Assembly (NCBI RefSeq): GCF_017640745.1
Contig: NZ_JAEPQA010000005.1
Span: forward strand, 119,806 to 183,805
Reading direction: 5' to 3'
Source of the DNA: Nisaea sp.
GTDB lineage: Bacteria > Pseudomonadota > Alphaproteobacteria > Thalassobaculales > Thalassobaculaceae
DNA length: 64,000 bases
The notes below the pieces were generated by a model. That model was not told the DNA's origin and made no database searches. It saw only the letters and a list, made by a program, of their open reading frames with translations. Positions 1 through 11,055 of this stretch are shown piece after piece (positions within the stretch are counted from its first letter, which is position 1; every line of letters begins with the position of its first letter). The position numbers and the translations under genes were made by a program.

Positions 1-1614
1 CTGGATCGCCTTTTCCGTCTGGCTGTCGAGCGCCGACGTCGCCTCGTCGAACAGGAAGATCTTCGGACGTTTCAGCAGCGTGCGGGCGATCGCGACGCGC
101 TGCTTTTCCCCGCCGGATAGCTTCAGGCCGCGCTCGCCGACTGTCGTCTCGTAACCGTCCGGCAGGCTCGTGACGAAGTCGTGGATGCTGGCGAGCCTTG
201 CCGCTTCCTCCACTTCCTCGCGGCTCGCCGAGGGACGGCCATAGGCGATGTTGTAGAAGATCGTGTCATTGAACAGCACCGTGTCCTGCGGAACGATGCC
301 GATGGCGCGCCGCAAGCTGTCCTGGGTCACGGTGCGGATATCCTGCCCGTCGATCAGGATGGCCCCGTCGTCGATATCGTAGAAGCGGAACAGCAGGCGC
401 GAGATCGTCGATTTGCCGGCGCCGCTCGGCCCGACCAGCGCGACGGTCTTCCCTGCCGGGACCTCGAAACTGATGCCTTTCAGGATCGGCCGCGCGGCGG
501 AATAACCGAACTTGACGTCTTCGAAACGCACCTGCCCCTGGTCAACCACGAGCTCCTTGGCGTCCGGCGCATCCTCGATCTCGCGCTCCTCGTCGAGCAG
601 GCGGAACATCTGCTCCATGTCGGTCAGCGATTGCTTGATCTCGCGATAGACGAAGCCGAGGAAGTTGAGCGGCAGGTAGAGCTGGATCAGGTAGGTGTTC
701 ACCATGACGAAATCGCCGACCGTCGCCCGGCCTGCCGCGATATCTCCGCCGGCGAGGATCATCACCAGCGTCAGCCCCGCGGCGATGATCCCGCCCTGCC
801 CGACATTGACCAGCGAGAGGCTGGTGCGGCTCTGCACCGCCGCGTCCTCGTAGGAACGCATGGACTGGTCGAAACGCTCCTCCTCGTGCCGCTCGTTCCC
901 GAAATACTTCACCGTCTCGTAGTTCAGCAGACTGTCGATCGCCCGCGTGGTCGCCCGGTTGTCCATCGAGTTCATTTTCCGGCGGAACTTCAGGCGCCAT
1001 TCGGTGATCAGCGTGGTGAAGAGGATGTAGGAGCCGATGGTGCCGAAGGTGACCACCGCGTAGCGGTAGTCGAACATCGCCCAGAGAATGCCGCAGACCA
1101 GCAGGATCTCGAACAACGTCGGCAGGATGTTGAAGAGCATGAAGTTGAGCAGGAACTCGATCGCCTTCGTGCCGCGTTCGATGACCCGCGAGATCCCTCC
1201 GGTCTGCCGGTCGAGATGGAACCTGAGGGACAACTGGTGGAGATGCCGGAAGGTCTTCAACGCTGCCATCCGGATTGCACGCTGCGCGACCCGCGCGAAG
1301 AAAAATTCCCGGAGCTGCGCGAAGGCCTGCTGCCCGAGACGGGTCAGGCCATAGGCGACGATGATCCAGATCAGGACCGTGAAGTCGAACTTGTCACCGC
1401 CGGAAATCAGGTCGACGGCGTCTTTGTAGAGGATCGGGACATAGACCGACGCCCCCTTGGCGAGCGCGAGACAAAGCAGCGCGATCACCACCCGCGCCCG
1501 CATCTCGAACTGCCCCTTTGGCCAGAGATACGGCAGGAGCGTCTTCACCGTCTGGATATCGGCCGTCGCCGGAGCGTCGGATTCGGTGAGGTTCGCGGTC
1601 GGGCGACGGGGCAT
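1..1614 (-). CDS. Atm1/ABCB7-type ABC exporter, partial (3' end beyond window)
   Basis: Half-size ABC exporter with fused membrane and ATPase domains. The C-terminus is cut by the left window edge, leaving 538 codons, and the ORF track misses it because no stop lies inside. The transmembrane domain contains ETVKYFGNE, a signature of the mitochondrial Atm1/bacterial heavy-metal exporter branch. The nucleotide-binding domain shows Walker A GPSGAGKST, Q-loop PQDTVLF, signature LSGGEKQR and Walker B IFLFDEATSALD. Family knowledge: Atm1-like proteins export glutathione-linked sulfur or metal species and are tied to Fe-S and heavy-metal homeostasis. Its position directly downstream of sufA on the same strand fits that role. 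I chose the ATG at 1614 (MPRRPTAN) because the conserved region follows shortly. A 277-bp gap from sufA suggests its own promoter. Confidence 0.9.
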   Translation of the reverse strand, partial: MPRRPTANLTESDAPATADIQTVKTLLPYLWPKGQFEMRARVVIALLCLALAKGASVYVPILYKDAVDLISGGDKFDFTVLIWIIVAYGLTRLGQQAFAQLREFFFARVAQRAIRMAALKTFRHLHQLSLRFHLDRQTGGISRVIERGTKAIEFLLNFMLFNILPTLFEILLVCGILWAMFDYRYAVVTFGTIGSYILFTTLITEWRLKFRRKMNSMDNRATTRAIDSLLNYETVKYFGNERHEEERFDQSMRSYEDAAVQSRTSLSLVNVGQGGIIAAGLTLVMILAGGDIAAGRATVGDFVMVNTYLIQLYLPLNFLGFVYREIKQSLTDMEQMFRLLDEEREIEDAPDAKELVVDQGQVRFEDVKFGYSAARPILKGISFEVPAGKTVALVGPSGAGKSTISRLLFRFYDIDDGAILIDGQDIRTVTQDSLRRAIGIVPQDTVLFNDTIFYNIAYGRPSASREEVEEAARLASIHDFVTSLPDGYETTVGERGLKLSGGEKQRVAIARTLLKRPKIFLFDEATSALDSQTEKAIQ

Positions 1615-1652
1615 GAAATTTCCAGTCAGGCGGAAGGGAGCAGTACTGAGCC

Positions 1653-1675
1653 CCATATTTGTTCGATGAATATGG
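1653..1675. promoter_or_regulatory. Inverted repeat upstream of Atm1-like gene
   Basis: CCATATT and AATATGG form perfect 7-bp arms around a 9-base spacer, about 40 bases upstream of the exporter start, in a locally AT-rich patch of the 1615-1891 gap. It could be an operator or part of the promoter. No regulator is assigned. The rest of this gap shows no convincing gene. Confidence 0.35.
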
Positions 1676-1870
1676 AACTATTATTCGCAGGCGCGAGTCC
1701 AGCGTCAACCTCGCGCCCGGCAGCGAGACTAGATCCTACACTTAGGGAAGTTGACGGCCCGGGACCGCGAATCCGTCGCGGAAAGAAACCGGTGCTGTCG
1801 AGTTTACCGCGAGCATCGCAGGAGCAAACCCGTCGGGTCAGGAGATGAGGCTCCAGTCCCCGGATGAGAT

Positions 1871-1891
1871 GGCTCTGCTCTTAAGAGAGCC
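1871..1891 (-). terminator. Weak hairpin after sufA
   Basis: GGCTCT and AGAGCC can pair immediately downstream of the sufA stop on the minus strand. No U-tract follows, so this may be a 3'-end stabilising hairpin or a Rho-assisted terminator of the suf operon rather than an intrinsic terminator. Confidence 0.3.
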
Positions 1892-2245
1892 TCAGGAGGC
1901 GACGTTGAAGCTCTCGCCGCAGCCGCAGCGGCTGGTCTCGTTCGGGTTCTTGAAGACGAAGCCCGAATAATACTTGTCCTGCTGGAAATCCATCTCGGAG
2001 CCGAGGATGAACATGACCGAGGCCGGGTCGACGAAGATCGTCACGCCCTTGTCCTCAACCACATCCTCAAATTTCTTCCGCTCCTTGGCATACTCGACGA
2101 AATAGCTGAGACCGGAGCAGCCTTTCGCCTTCACGCCGACGCGCAGCCCGAGAACGCCGTCCTCCGGATTGGCCGCCATCAGGTCCTTGACCCTGCCGGC
2201 GGCTGCGTCGGTCAATGTGATCGGGGCTTTACCGGGTTGAAACAT
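1892..2245 (-). CDS. sufA: SufA/HesB-type Fe-S assembly protein
   Basis: A-type Fe-S carrier of 117 residues. It accepts clusters from the SufBCD scaffold and passes them to target proteins. The three conserved cysteines are visible: one in KGCSGLSY and two in the C-terminal CGCGESF. The longer start in the ORF track adds 38 residues unlike the family. I take the ATG at 2245 (MFQPGKAP), preceded by the purine-rich AGAGGACAGAG. It is the last gene of the suf operon, 59 bases after sufT. Confidence 0.93.
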   Translation of the reverse strand: MFQPGKAPITLTDAAAGRVKDLMAANPEDGVLGLRVGVKAKGCSGLSYFVEYAKERKKFEDVVEDKGVTIFVDPASVMFILGSEMDFQQDKYYSGFVFKNPNETSRCGCGESFNVAS

Positions 2246-2304
2246 GATGTCTCTGTCCTCTGATGAGCCTGCCCTTTCAATATAATGATGAGGCAGATCA
2301 GTTT

Positions 2305-2709
2305 CTAGAACATGTTGAGGGCAAGGCGCGCTTCGTCGCTCATCCGTTCGGGATTCCACGGCGGGTCCCAGGTCAGTTCCACCTGCACGCGCCCGACGCC
2401 CTCCACGGAGGCCGCCTTCTCGGCGACGTCGATCGGAAGCTGTCCGGCCACCGGACAGGCCGGTGCCGTCAGGGACATCACGATCCGAACGTCTCCGTTC
2501 TCCGAAATGGCGATCTCGTAGATCAGTCCGAGCTCGTAGATATCGACCGGAATTTCCGGGTCGTAGACTTCCTTCAGCGCGAGAATGATCGCGTCTTCTT
2601 TGGCAACCGCAACGCCTGCAGCGAGCGGCTCGCCCCGTTCCGCGACGATCCCCTCTTCCGGCGGCGGAAGATCGAGGAAGTCGTGCATACCCGGACCATG
2701 CGGCATCAT
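2305..2709 (-). CDS. sufT: SufT/MIP18-family (DUF59) Fe-S assembly protein
   Basis: A 134-residue protein with the DUF59/MIP18 fold, which helps mature Fe-S proteins. Family marks seen are YDPEIPVDIYELGLIY and a conserved cysteine in TAPACPVA. The start at 2709 overlaps the sufS stop in an ATGA arrangement, which implies translational coupling. The longer track ORF would read back into sufS and is rejected. A second in-frame ATG follows at 2706, so the exact first residue is uncertain by one codon. Confidence 0.9.
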   Translation of the reverse strand: MMPHGPGMHDFLDLPPPEEGIVAERGEPLAAGVAVAKEDAIILALKEVYDPEIPVDIYELGLIYEIAISENGDVRIVMSLTAPACPVAGQLPIDVAEKAASVEGVGRVQVELTWDPPWNPERMSDEARLALNMF

Positions 2710-3935
2710 GCGAAAATCTCCCTCACCTTTTCGAGGCTGTCGGCGAGCGCGTCGATGTCCTGGCGCGTGTTGTACATGCCGAGGCTTGCACGGGCCATCG
2801 CCGGAACGTCGAACCGCTCCATTAGCGGCTGCGCGCAATGGTGCCCCGCGCGGACCGCGACGCCGGCCTGATCGATAATCGTCGAGATGTCATGAGGGTG
2901 CGCGCAATCCATGACGAAGGACAACACACTCGCCTTACCCGGTGCTGTGCCGATAAGCCTGAGGCCCTCGACGGAGGCGAGACGCTGGGTCGCGTATTTC
3001 AGCACGTCGGTCTCATGGGCGCCGATCGCCGCCATGCCGATCTTCTCGACATAATCCACCGCCGCTCCGAGACCGACCGCCTGGACGATCGGCGGGGTCC
3101 CCGCCTCGAACTTGTGCGGCAGGTCCGCCCAGGTCGATTTCTCGAAGGTGACGGTATTGATCATGTCCCCGCCGCCCTGCACCGGCGGCATCTTCTCCAG
3201 CACTTCTTCCTTGCCGTAGAGGATGCCGATCCCGGTCGGGCCATAGAGCTTGTGACCGGAGAAGGCGTAGAAGTCGCAGTCGAGATCCTGCACGTCGACC
3301 GGCATGTGGGTCACGCCCTGGGCGCCGTCGACCACAAGCACCGCACCAGCCTTGTGCGCCAGCGCCGCGATCTCCTTCACCGGCAATACTGTGCCGAGCA
3401 CGTTGGAGACATGGGGAACGGAAATCAGCTTGGTCTTCTCGGTGATCAGCGCCTCGAGATCGGCGATATGGAACGCCCCCTCGTCGTCGACGTCGACGAC
3501 CTTGAGCGCCAGGCCCTTCTCGTCCCGCACCATCTGCCACGGCACGATGTTGGAATGGTGCTCCATCGTCGTGATGATGATCTCGTCGCCTTTCTCGAGA
3601 AAGGCGCGGGCGTAGGAATGCGCCACGAGATTGAGCGCGTCCGTCGTGCCGCGGGTATAGATCACCTCGTGACTGTGGCGGGCATTGATGAAGCGCTGCA
3701 CCTTTTCCCGGGCACCCTCGTAGCGCGCGGTCGCCAGCTCGCTCAGATAATGCAGTCCGCGATGCACATTCGCATACTCGGCCTCGTACATCCGCGTGAC
3801 CGCCTCGATGACCTGCCGCGGCTTCTGCGCCGACGCGGCGGAGTCGAGGAAGACCAGCGGCTTGCCGCGGACTTCCGTCGAAAGGATCGGAAAATCCCGG
3901 CGGATCGCTTCGACGTCGTAGGCCAGCTCGTTCAT
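2706..3935 (-). CDS. sufS: SufS cysteine desulfurase
   Basis: Pyridoxal-phosphate enzyme of 409 residues that releases sulfur from cysteine as an enzyme-bound persulfide for cluster assembly. The PLP lysine lies in SGHKLYGPTGIG and the catalytic cysteine in RAGHHCAQP near the C-terminus, the type II (SufS) arrangement. I chose the ATG at 3935, overlapping the sufD stop in TGATG. The track start one codon earlier is a GTG. No sufE or sufU gene is visible in the window, so its sulfur acceptor must be SufBCD directly or encoded elsewhere. Confidence 0.95.
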   Translation of the reverse strand: MNELAYDVEAIRRDFPILSTEVRGKPLVFLDSAASAQKPRQVIEAVTRMYEAEYANVHRGLHYLSELATARYEGAREKVQRFINARHSHEVIYTRGTTDALNLVAHSYARAFLEKGDEIIITTMEHHSNIVPWQMVRDEKGLALKVVDVDDEGAFHIADLEALITEKTKLISVPHVSNVLGTVLPVKEIAALAHKAGAVLVVDGAQGVTHMPVDVQDLDCDFYAFSGHKLYGPTGIGILYGKEEVLEKMPPVQGGGDMINTVTFEKSTWADLPHKFEAGTPPIVQAVGLGAAVDYVEKIGMAAIGAHETDVLKYATQRLASVEGLRLIGTAPGKASVLSFVMDCAHPHDISTIIDQAGVAVRAGHHCAQPLMERFDVPAMARASLGMYNTRQDIDALADSLEKVREIFA

Positions 3936-5245
3936 CACGCAGCATCCTCCCGAGCAATCCGCTCGGCCAGCCAGTCGGAGATCTTCTCGCCGAATGCGCG
4001 GGCGACCTTGTCGACCCGGATCTCGTCCAGCGCGTCGCGCAGGTAAGCCTCGATCAGCATGTTGCGCGCGTCGTGCTCGCTGATGCCGCGAGCCTTCAGG
4101 TAGAAGAGCTGCTCGGCATCAAGCTCGCCCACGGTCGCACCATGGCTGCACTTGACGTCGTCGGCATAGATCTCCAACTCCGGCTTGCTGTCGATCTCGG
4201 CCTTGCGGGAGAGCAACAGTGCGCGGTTCATCTGGTATCCGTCGGTCTTCTGCGCAGGGCGCTGCACCAGGATCTTGCCTTGGAAGACGCCGCGGCCGTT
4301 CTCGTCCAGAACGCCCTTGTAGATCTCACGCGACTCGCTGTTCGGCTTCGCATGCTCGATGAAGGTCGTGTTGTCGAGATGCTGGTTCGCCGCCGCCATG
4401 TAGACGCCGTTCACCGCATAGAGGATCTCCGAGCCGTCGAGCTTGCTGCGGATCTCGTTGCGGGCGAGCTTCGCGCCGCAGGAAAGGGCGAAATTGTCGT
4501 AGACCGTCTTCTCGCCGCAAAGCACGTGGGTCATGGCGACGTGGTAGGCCTCGCGGGACTCGTTCTGCAGCTTGTAGTGATGAAAGACCGCCTCGTTCTC
4601 GACCGTCACATGGGTGACAGAATTGGAGAAGTAGCCGCCCTCGCCGACATGGCTTTCGACCACGGTAGCCTTGGCGTTCGGGCCGACCCAGATCACGTTG
4701 CGCGGGGCGAAAGCGGTATTTCCAGTCCCGATCGAGATGATGTGAATCGGCTTGGCGATGTCGGCGTCCTTGGCAATTTCGATCAGCACGCCGCCGGTGA
4801 TGCCGGCCGTGCTGAGCGCCGCGAGCGGCAACCCGTCGATCGCGCTTTCGTCCTGCAGGGCATGCATGGTCACGCCGTCCTTGTATTGCAGCGCGTCCGC
4901 CAGCGGCGTGACCAGCAGGCCAGCCGGCAGCCTGTCGAGGTCCAGCCGGCTCTCGTCGAGACGGCCATTCACCAGGACGATCTCGATACCCTCGATCCCG
5001 GCGATCCTGTCGCGCGGGATATCCACCGTCTCGGCACCCTTTGCCGGAGGGCTGAACTCCACGCCGCCGAGGCTTCGCAGGCTGGTATATTTCCAGGCCT
5101 CGGTCCGGTTCGTCGGCAGCCCAAGTTCCGCGAAGCGGGCGGCGCCGGCTTCGGTGACTTTCCCGAACCATTCGGGCGCACCGTCGAGCGCCGCGGCACC
5201 GAAAGCCTTCAGCAGCGGATTGTCATGTGCCATGTCGTTCGGCAT
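3935..5245 (-). CDS. sufD: SufD scaffold subunit
   Basis: A 436-residue SufBD-family protein that forms the SufBC2D scaffold with the neighbouring gene products. The C-terminal beta-helix core is recognisable (KCSHGATVGELD, FYLKARGI, DARNMLIEAYL). The start is ATG 5245 (MPNDMAHD), just after a GGAGAGCGAGAG purine run. A second ATG 12 bases later (MAHDNPL) is possible. It sits between sufC (19 bases upstream) and sufS (overlapping). Confidence 0.93.
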   Translation of the reverse strand: MPNDMAHDNPLLKAFGAAALDGAPEWFGKVTEAGAARFAELGLPTNRTEAWKYTSLRSLGGVEFSPPAKGAETVDIPRDRIAGIEGIEIVLVNGRLDESRLDLDRLPAGLLVTPLADALQYKDGVTMHALQDESAIDGLPLAALSTAGITGGVLIEIAKDADIAKPIHIISIGTGNTAFAPRNVIWVGPNAKATVVESHVGEGGYFSNSVTHVTVENEAVFHHYKLQNESREAYHVAMTHVLCGEKTVYDNFALSCGAKLARNEIRSKLDGSEILYAVNGVYMAAANQHLDNTTFIEHAKPNSESREIYKGVLDENGRGVFQGKILVQRPAQKTDGYQMNRALLLSRKAEIDSKPELEIYADDVKCSHGATVGELDAEQLFYLKARGISEHDARNMLIEAYLRDALDEIRVDKVARAFGEKISDWLAERIAREDAA

Positions 5246-5264
5246 CTCTCGCTCTCCGATCCGG

Positions 5265-6026
<762 letters not shown>

Positions 6027-6066
6027 GTCTCTCTCCGAGCGTATTCTTATTTGATGATGTGGCGCG

Positions 6067-7524
<1,458 letters not shown>

Positions 7525-7573
7525 GTCTCTGTGTCCCGTGTCCTAAAGCGTCAAATCAAAAACCAAATGCCCG

Positions 7574-8044
7574 TCAGCTCTCGGCGACAGCCGGGCTCCG
7601 GGAGCCTTCCCGCACGGCCGGCCGTAGCGGGAACATTTCCGTCGGGTCCAGCAGATCGGCCAGCGTCACTTCTTCGAGCGCCGCACGCACCGCCTGGTTG
7701 ACCCGGTCCCAATTACCGCTGATCGGGCAGGAGTTGCTGACCTCGCAACCGCCGTCGCCCTCCTCGACACAGGCCGTCAGCGCGATAGGGCCGTCGATCG
7801 CCTGGACGATCCGCGCCACGGTGACCTGCTCCGCCGTCACGTCAATTGAGTAACCGCCATTGGCGCCTCGGTGGGAGGTCACGAGCCCGGTTCCGGCGAG
7901 TATCTTCAGCAGTTTGGAGACCGTCGGAAGCGGAATGGCCGTGCTGTCCGACAGCGCCGCCGCGGTCCGCACCCGGCCCGGCTCGCGCGCCATCTGGCCA
8001 AGCACCACGACCGCGTAGTCGGTCATTTTGTTGAGTTTCAGCAT
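7574..8044 (-). CDS. Rrf2-family SUF operon regulator (IscR-like)
   Basis: A 156-residue winged-helix Rrf2 protein beginning MLKLNKMTDYAVVVLGQ, with the HTH in the first 60 residues. Three cysteines spaced C-x7-C-x5-C (ACVEEGDGGCEVSNSC) are the expected Fe-S ligands, so it probably senses cluster status as IscR does and adjusts suf expression. The alternative start 29 residues earlier reads through the putative operator and is rejected in favour of ATG 8044. It leads the suf operon. The spacing of the first two cysteines is wider than in E. coli IscR (x5) and resembles the SUF-specific Rrf2 subgroup. Confidence 0.9.
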   Translation of the reverse strand: MLKLNKMTDYAVVVLGQMAREPGRVRTAAALSDSTAIPLPTVSKLLKILAGTGLVTSHRGANGGYSIDVTAEQVTVARIVQAIDGPIALTACVEEGDGGCEVSNSCPISGNWDRVNQAVRAALEEVTLADLLDPTEMFPLRPAVREGSRSPAVAES

Positions 8045-8061
8045 CGCGTCGCCCCGAATTC

Positions 8062-8076
8062 GGACTAATTTTGTCC
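8062..8076. promoter_or_regulatory. IscR/Rrf2-like operator before suf regulator
   Basis: GGACTAATTTTGTCC is an imperfect palindrome (GGAC-N7-GTCC) lying 18 bases upstream of the regulator start. It resembles the core of type-1 IscR sites (GACT, AT-rich centre, GTC). Its position fits autorepression of the whole suf operon. Assignment is by pattern only. Confidence 0.55.
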
Positions 8077-8280
8077 CATTAATTAAACCTGCGGGGAGAT
8101 AAATCAACCGCAATCTGCGGGCTGACGGCAAAATTTTTGAAAGGTTCTAATTCCGGGGAGGCACCGGAGATGTGCCACAATCCGCGCAACCATGCGAGCG
8201 ATTTATTGCAGGATACGCGGCCGCGTATACCGTTGCGCCGGGCTGCCTCAAATCAATCAAGAAGACCGTCCAGACCCGTC

Positions 8281-9207
8281 ATGACCTCGCCCCAGAACCA
8301 GTCGCAACCGCTCCTCGCCGTCCTCTGGATGATGGGCGCGCTCGCCTCCTTCACTTCGATGGCGGTCGCCGCGCGGGAGCTGACGCAGGAACTCTCGGTC
8401 TTCCAGATCTCCTTCATGCGCTCGGCGATCTGCCTCAGCCTGCTGATGCCCTTCGCCATCCGGCTCGGCTGGCAGCAGATGAAGACGCCGCACCTGAAGA
8501 CGCATCTCTGCCGCAATGTCATTCATTTCGCCGGACAGTTCGGCTGGATCTACAGCGTCGGTGTTCTGCCGCTTGCCGCTGTCTTCTCGCTCGAGTTCAG
8601 CGCCCCCCTCTGGACCGCCATCCTCGCCGCCATCCTGCTGAAAGAACGGGTGACGCGGACCCGCGCGATCGCGATCGGGCTCGGCTTCGCCGGCATCCTC
8701 GTCATCCTCCGTCCCGGTTCCGAGATGATGCAGCCTGCCTCCTTCATCGTGATCGGTTCCGCGATCTGCTTCGCCTTCACCTATGTCTTCACCCGCGGCC
8801 TCGCCGCCACCGAAAGCGCGTTCAAGATCATCTTCTACATGAATCTGATCCAGCTCCCGATCGGGCTCGTGCCCTCCATTCCCGTCTGGATCACGCCCAG
8901 CATCGACATGGCGCCTTTCATCGCCATCCTCGGGATCTGCGGCATCACCGCGCATTACAGCGTGGCGCGGGCAATGGCCCATGCCGACGCCGCAGTCGTC
9001 AGCCCGCTTGATTTCCTGCGCCTTCCTCTTATCGCGGTGATCGGTTACCTGCTCTACCAGGAGCCATGGAACCCGTACGTCCTGCTCGGCGGTGCGATCA
9101 CCTTTTCCGGAAATCTGCTCAACATCTGGACGGAACAGAAAGCTCACCGGAAGACCGCCATGCCGGTCCTCGACACGACCGAAGCCGCCCGGGAACGCGA
9201 CACATAA
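8281..9207 (+). CDS. DMT-superfamily (EamA) permease
   Basis: A 308-residue inner-membrane protein with about ten hydrophobic helices in two EamA repeats, typical of RhaT/EamA drug/metabolite transporters. The conserved VFSLEFSAPLWTAILA and LKERVT region sits near the end of the first repeat. The substrate is unknown; members export amino acids, sugars or other metabolites. I prefer ATG 8281 (MTSPQNQ) over the track start, whose extra 48 residues are hydrophilic and unlike the family, although the ribosome binding site is weak. It is divergent from the suf operon. Confidence 0.8.
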   Translation: MTSPQNQSQPLLAVLWMMGALASFTSMAVAARELTQELSVFQISFMRSAICLSLLMPFAIRLGWQQMKTPHLKTHLCRNVIHFAGQFGWIYSVGVLPLAAVFSLEFSAPLWTAILAAILLKERVTRTRAIAIGLGFAGILVILRPGSEMMQPASFIVIGSAICFAFTYVFTRGLAATESAFKIIFYMNLIQLPIGLVPSIPVWITPSIDMAPFIAILGICGITAHYSVARAMAHADAAVVSPLDFLRLPLIAVIGYLLYQEPWNPYVLLGGAITFSGNLLNIWTEQKAHRKTAMPVLDTTEAARERDT

Positions 9208-9291
9208 ACTGGCACGAATCCTGAATCGCCTTTATCCGCAATCAAATTAACAATAAAATCACCCGAATTCCGGGAAAGGCACTCGGCCAGG

Positions 9292-11022
9292 ATGCGTCGA
9301 AACAAGAATCTAGAGATCCTGACCCTTCGCGAAGGGTCATGGGCCATCGAAGGTGCCGCGCGCGATATCGAAAGCGCGGAGAAGACCGCCATGCAGTTCA
9401 TGGCGCGCGCCGGCGTCATGGGTGTCCGTGTGGTCAAGGAATCCCTCAAGGACATCCGCAATCCGGCACCAGGCGACATCCTGTTCGAAAAACTCCGTGC
9501 AACCGGCGGCGGCGATCAGATCGCCGTCGGCGAGATCGGCAACACCCCTCCGGTCTGCGAGGATGTGGAGGAACTCTTCCACGGCGCGGGCCGCAAGACC
9601 ATCAACCGGCTGTTCCGCGCCTATCTCGACAAACAGGGCGTGACGCCGACCGAGGTCATGCACAATGCCCGCGAGATGAAACGCGCCATGGACTTCCAGT
9701 CCATGCTTCCATCGGCCGTCGCCAGAGTCGCCCAGCTCCAGTCGCGGGGCGAGGATGGCGGAGCCACGGGCGCCCGACGCGACGCGCTCTACGGGTTTGT
9801 AGAGAAGATCAGCGAACGCGCCAAGAACGCGGAAAGCAAGAAGCTGCCGTCGATCGAAAAGGACGGGATCAACGAATCCATCGAACGCATCAACAAAGCG
9901 GCGAACGGAGAGGCCCCCGGCTATCTCTTCCGCGTCGCGGCGAGCCGAGACCTGGTCGGCAAGCGCAACTGGTGGGACAAGTTCGCGACCTCCGTCGGCT
10001 GGGCGGAAGCGTGCGAGTCCGACCCCGCTCTCGCCAATCTCGACTGGTTCATCAGCGATGCCCTCAGCAACGCGGAAGTCCTGCAGGATCTGCTCGGCGA
10101 ACAGGACAGTCTCGCGGGTGCCCTGATCACGCTCATGGAGATCGCTGACGGCGTCCGCGAGATCAACGAAGAGAAAGCCGGCAACCCGGAGAACATCGAG
10201 GCGACGGCACTCAAGATCAACAAACTGTTCCGCAAGGCGAAGCTGCCAGAGTCCAAGCTCGCGGTTATGGACCGGGTCTGCCGCCAGCTGCAGGGTTCCG
10301 GAGCACTGACCAAGGACAAAGAAGACGAACCGAAGGTGTTCCGGGAAATGCTGCAGAAGCTGATCCCGGGAACCGAACTCGTCGGAGGCCCCGAGATGGC
10401 GGAGGCGATCACGCACCGCCAGTCCCACATCATCAACAAGGGCGGCGAAGGCGGCCTGAAGGCGGCAACCGCGAGCGTCCTGCCGGCCCTGCGCGATCCT
10501 GGCCGCAAGGCAGGGTACCTGCTCGCCCTGTTCGAGAGCGATCTCGGGCGCAGCATTCTGAAAGACGAGATCGAGCATCATCTCAACGGGCTCTTCATGA
10601 CGCCCGCGTCGGTCAACCAGATCGTCCGCAGCTCGGTCGCGCCGAACAAGAAGATGGAGAAGGTCACCTCGATCTTCTACCGGATCCAGAACTCGAACCT
10701 GCCCGACGCGCGCAAGCAGCAGCTGACCCAGCATCTCGACGAGTTGCTGGCGACCTATATCGTCGACGGCCGCATCCTCGACCGTGTCGACGATCCGGAC
10801 AAACCGCTCCATATCCGGGCCTTCATGCTGGTCAGCATGTGCCAGCCCGAAATGCTTCCCGACGGCAAGGCGTCAAAACTCGCGCGGGAAATCATCGTGA
10901 AGCATTTGCGCCGGCCGAATTTCGAGACCGAGCTCGTGGCACAGGTCCCGGACCCGGCGAAGAAGGAAAAGATCCTCCGGGACTTCCACGTCCAACTGCA
11001 GCGCAGCGGATTTTTCGGCTGA
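9292..11022 (+). CDS. Uncharacterised 576-residue protein
   Basis: I do not recognise a characterised family. The protein has no signal peptide or membrane segment and appears soluble and mostly helical, rich in charged residues. A small N-terminal module (about residues 7-60, EILTLREGSWAIEGAARDI then a helix) is followed by a long helical body. Tryptophans and glycines are few; two copies of a NKxxR/K pattern (INKAANGE, INKLFRKAK) appear mid-protein. Codon use matches the neighbours, which supports a real gene. It stands alone, preceded by an AT-rich 84-bp gap and convergent with the DUF1194 gene. Confidence 0.8.
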   Translation: MRRNKNLEILTLREGSWAIEGAARDIESAEKTAMQFMARAGVMGVRVVKESLKDIRNPAPGDILFEKLRATGGGDQIAVGEIGNTPPVCEDVEELFHGAGRKTINRLFRAYLDKQGVTPTEVMHNAREMKRAMDFQSMLPSAVARVAQLQSRGEDGGATGARRDALYGFVEKISERAKNAESKKLPSIEKDGINESIERINKAANGEAPGYLFRVAASRDLVGKRNWWDKFATSVGWAEACESDPALANLDWFISDALSNAEVLQDLLGEQDSLAGALITLMEIADGVREINEEKAGNPENIEATALKINKLFRKAKLPESKLAVMDRVCRQLQGSGALTKDKEDEPKVFREMLQKLIPGTELVGGPEMAEAITHRQSHIINKGGEGGLKAATASVLPALRDPGRKAGYLLALFESDLGRSILKDEIEHHLNGLFMTPASVNQIVRSSVAPNKKMEKVTSIFYRIQNSNLPDARKQQLTQHLDELLATYIVDGRILDRVDDPDKPLHIRAFMLVSMCQPEMLPDGKASKLAREIIVKHLRRPNFETELVAQVPDPAKKEKILRDFHVQLQRSGFFG

Positions 11023-11055
11023 CCCTGCCGGACAGGACGATATTCCGGAAAGGCG

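Noticed and set aside
27-1708. Several long plus- and minus-strand ORFs over the Atm1 and suf region (for example 181-1848 + and 1394-1708 -)
   Set aside because: They are shadows in a GC-rich genome: they lack family features, have long arginine- or proline-rich runs, and overlie well supported genes.
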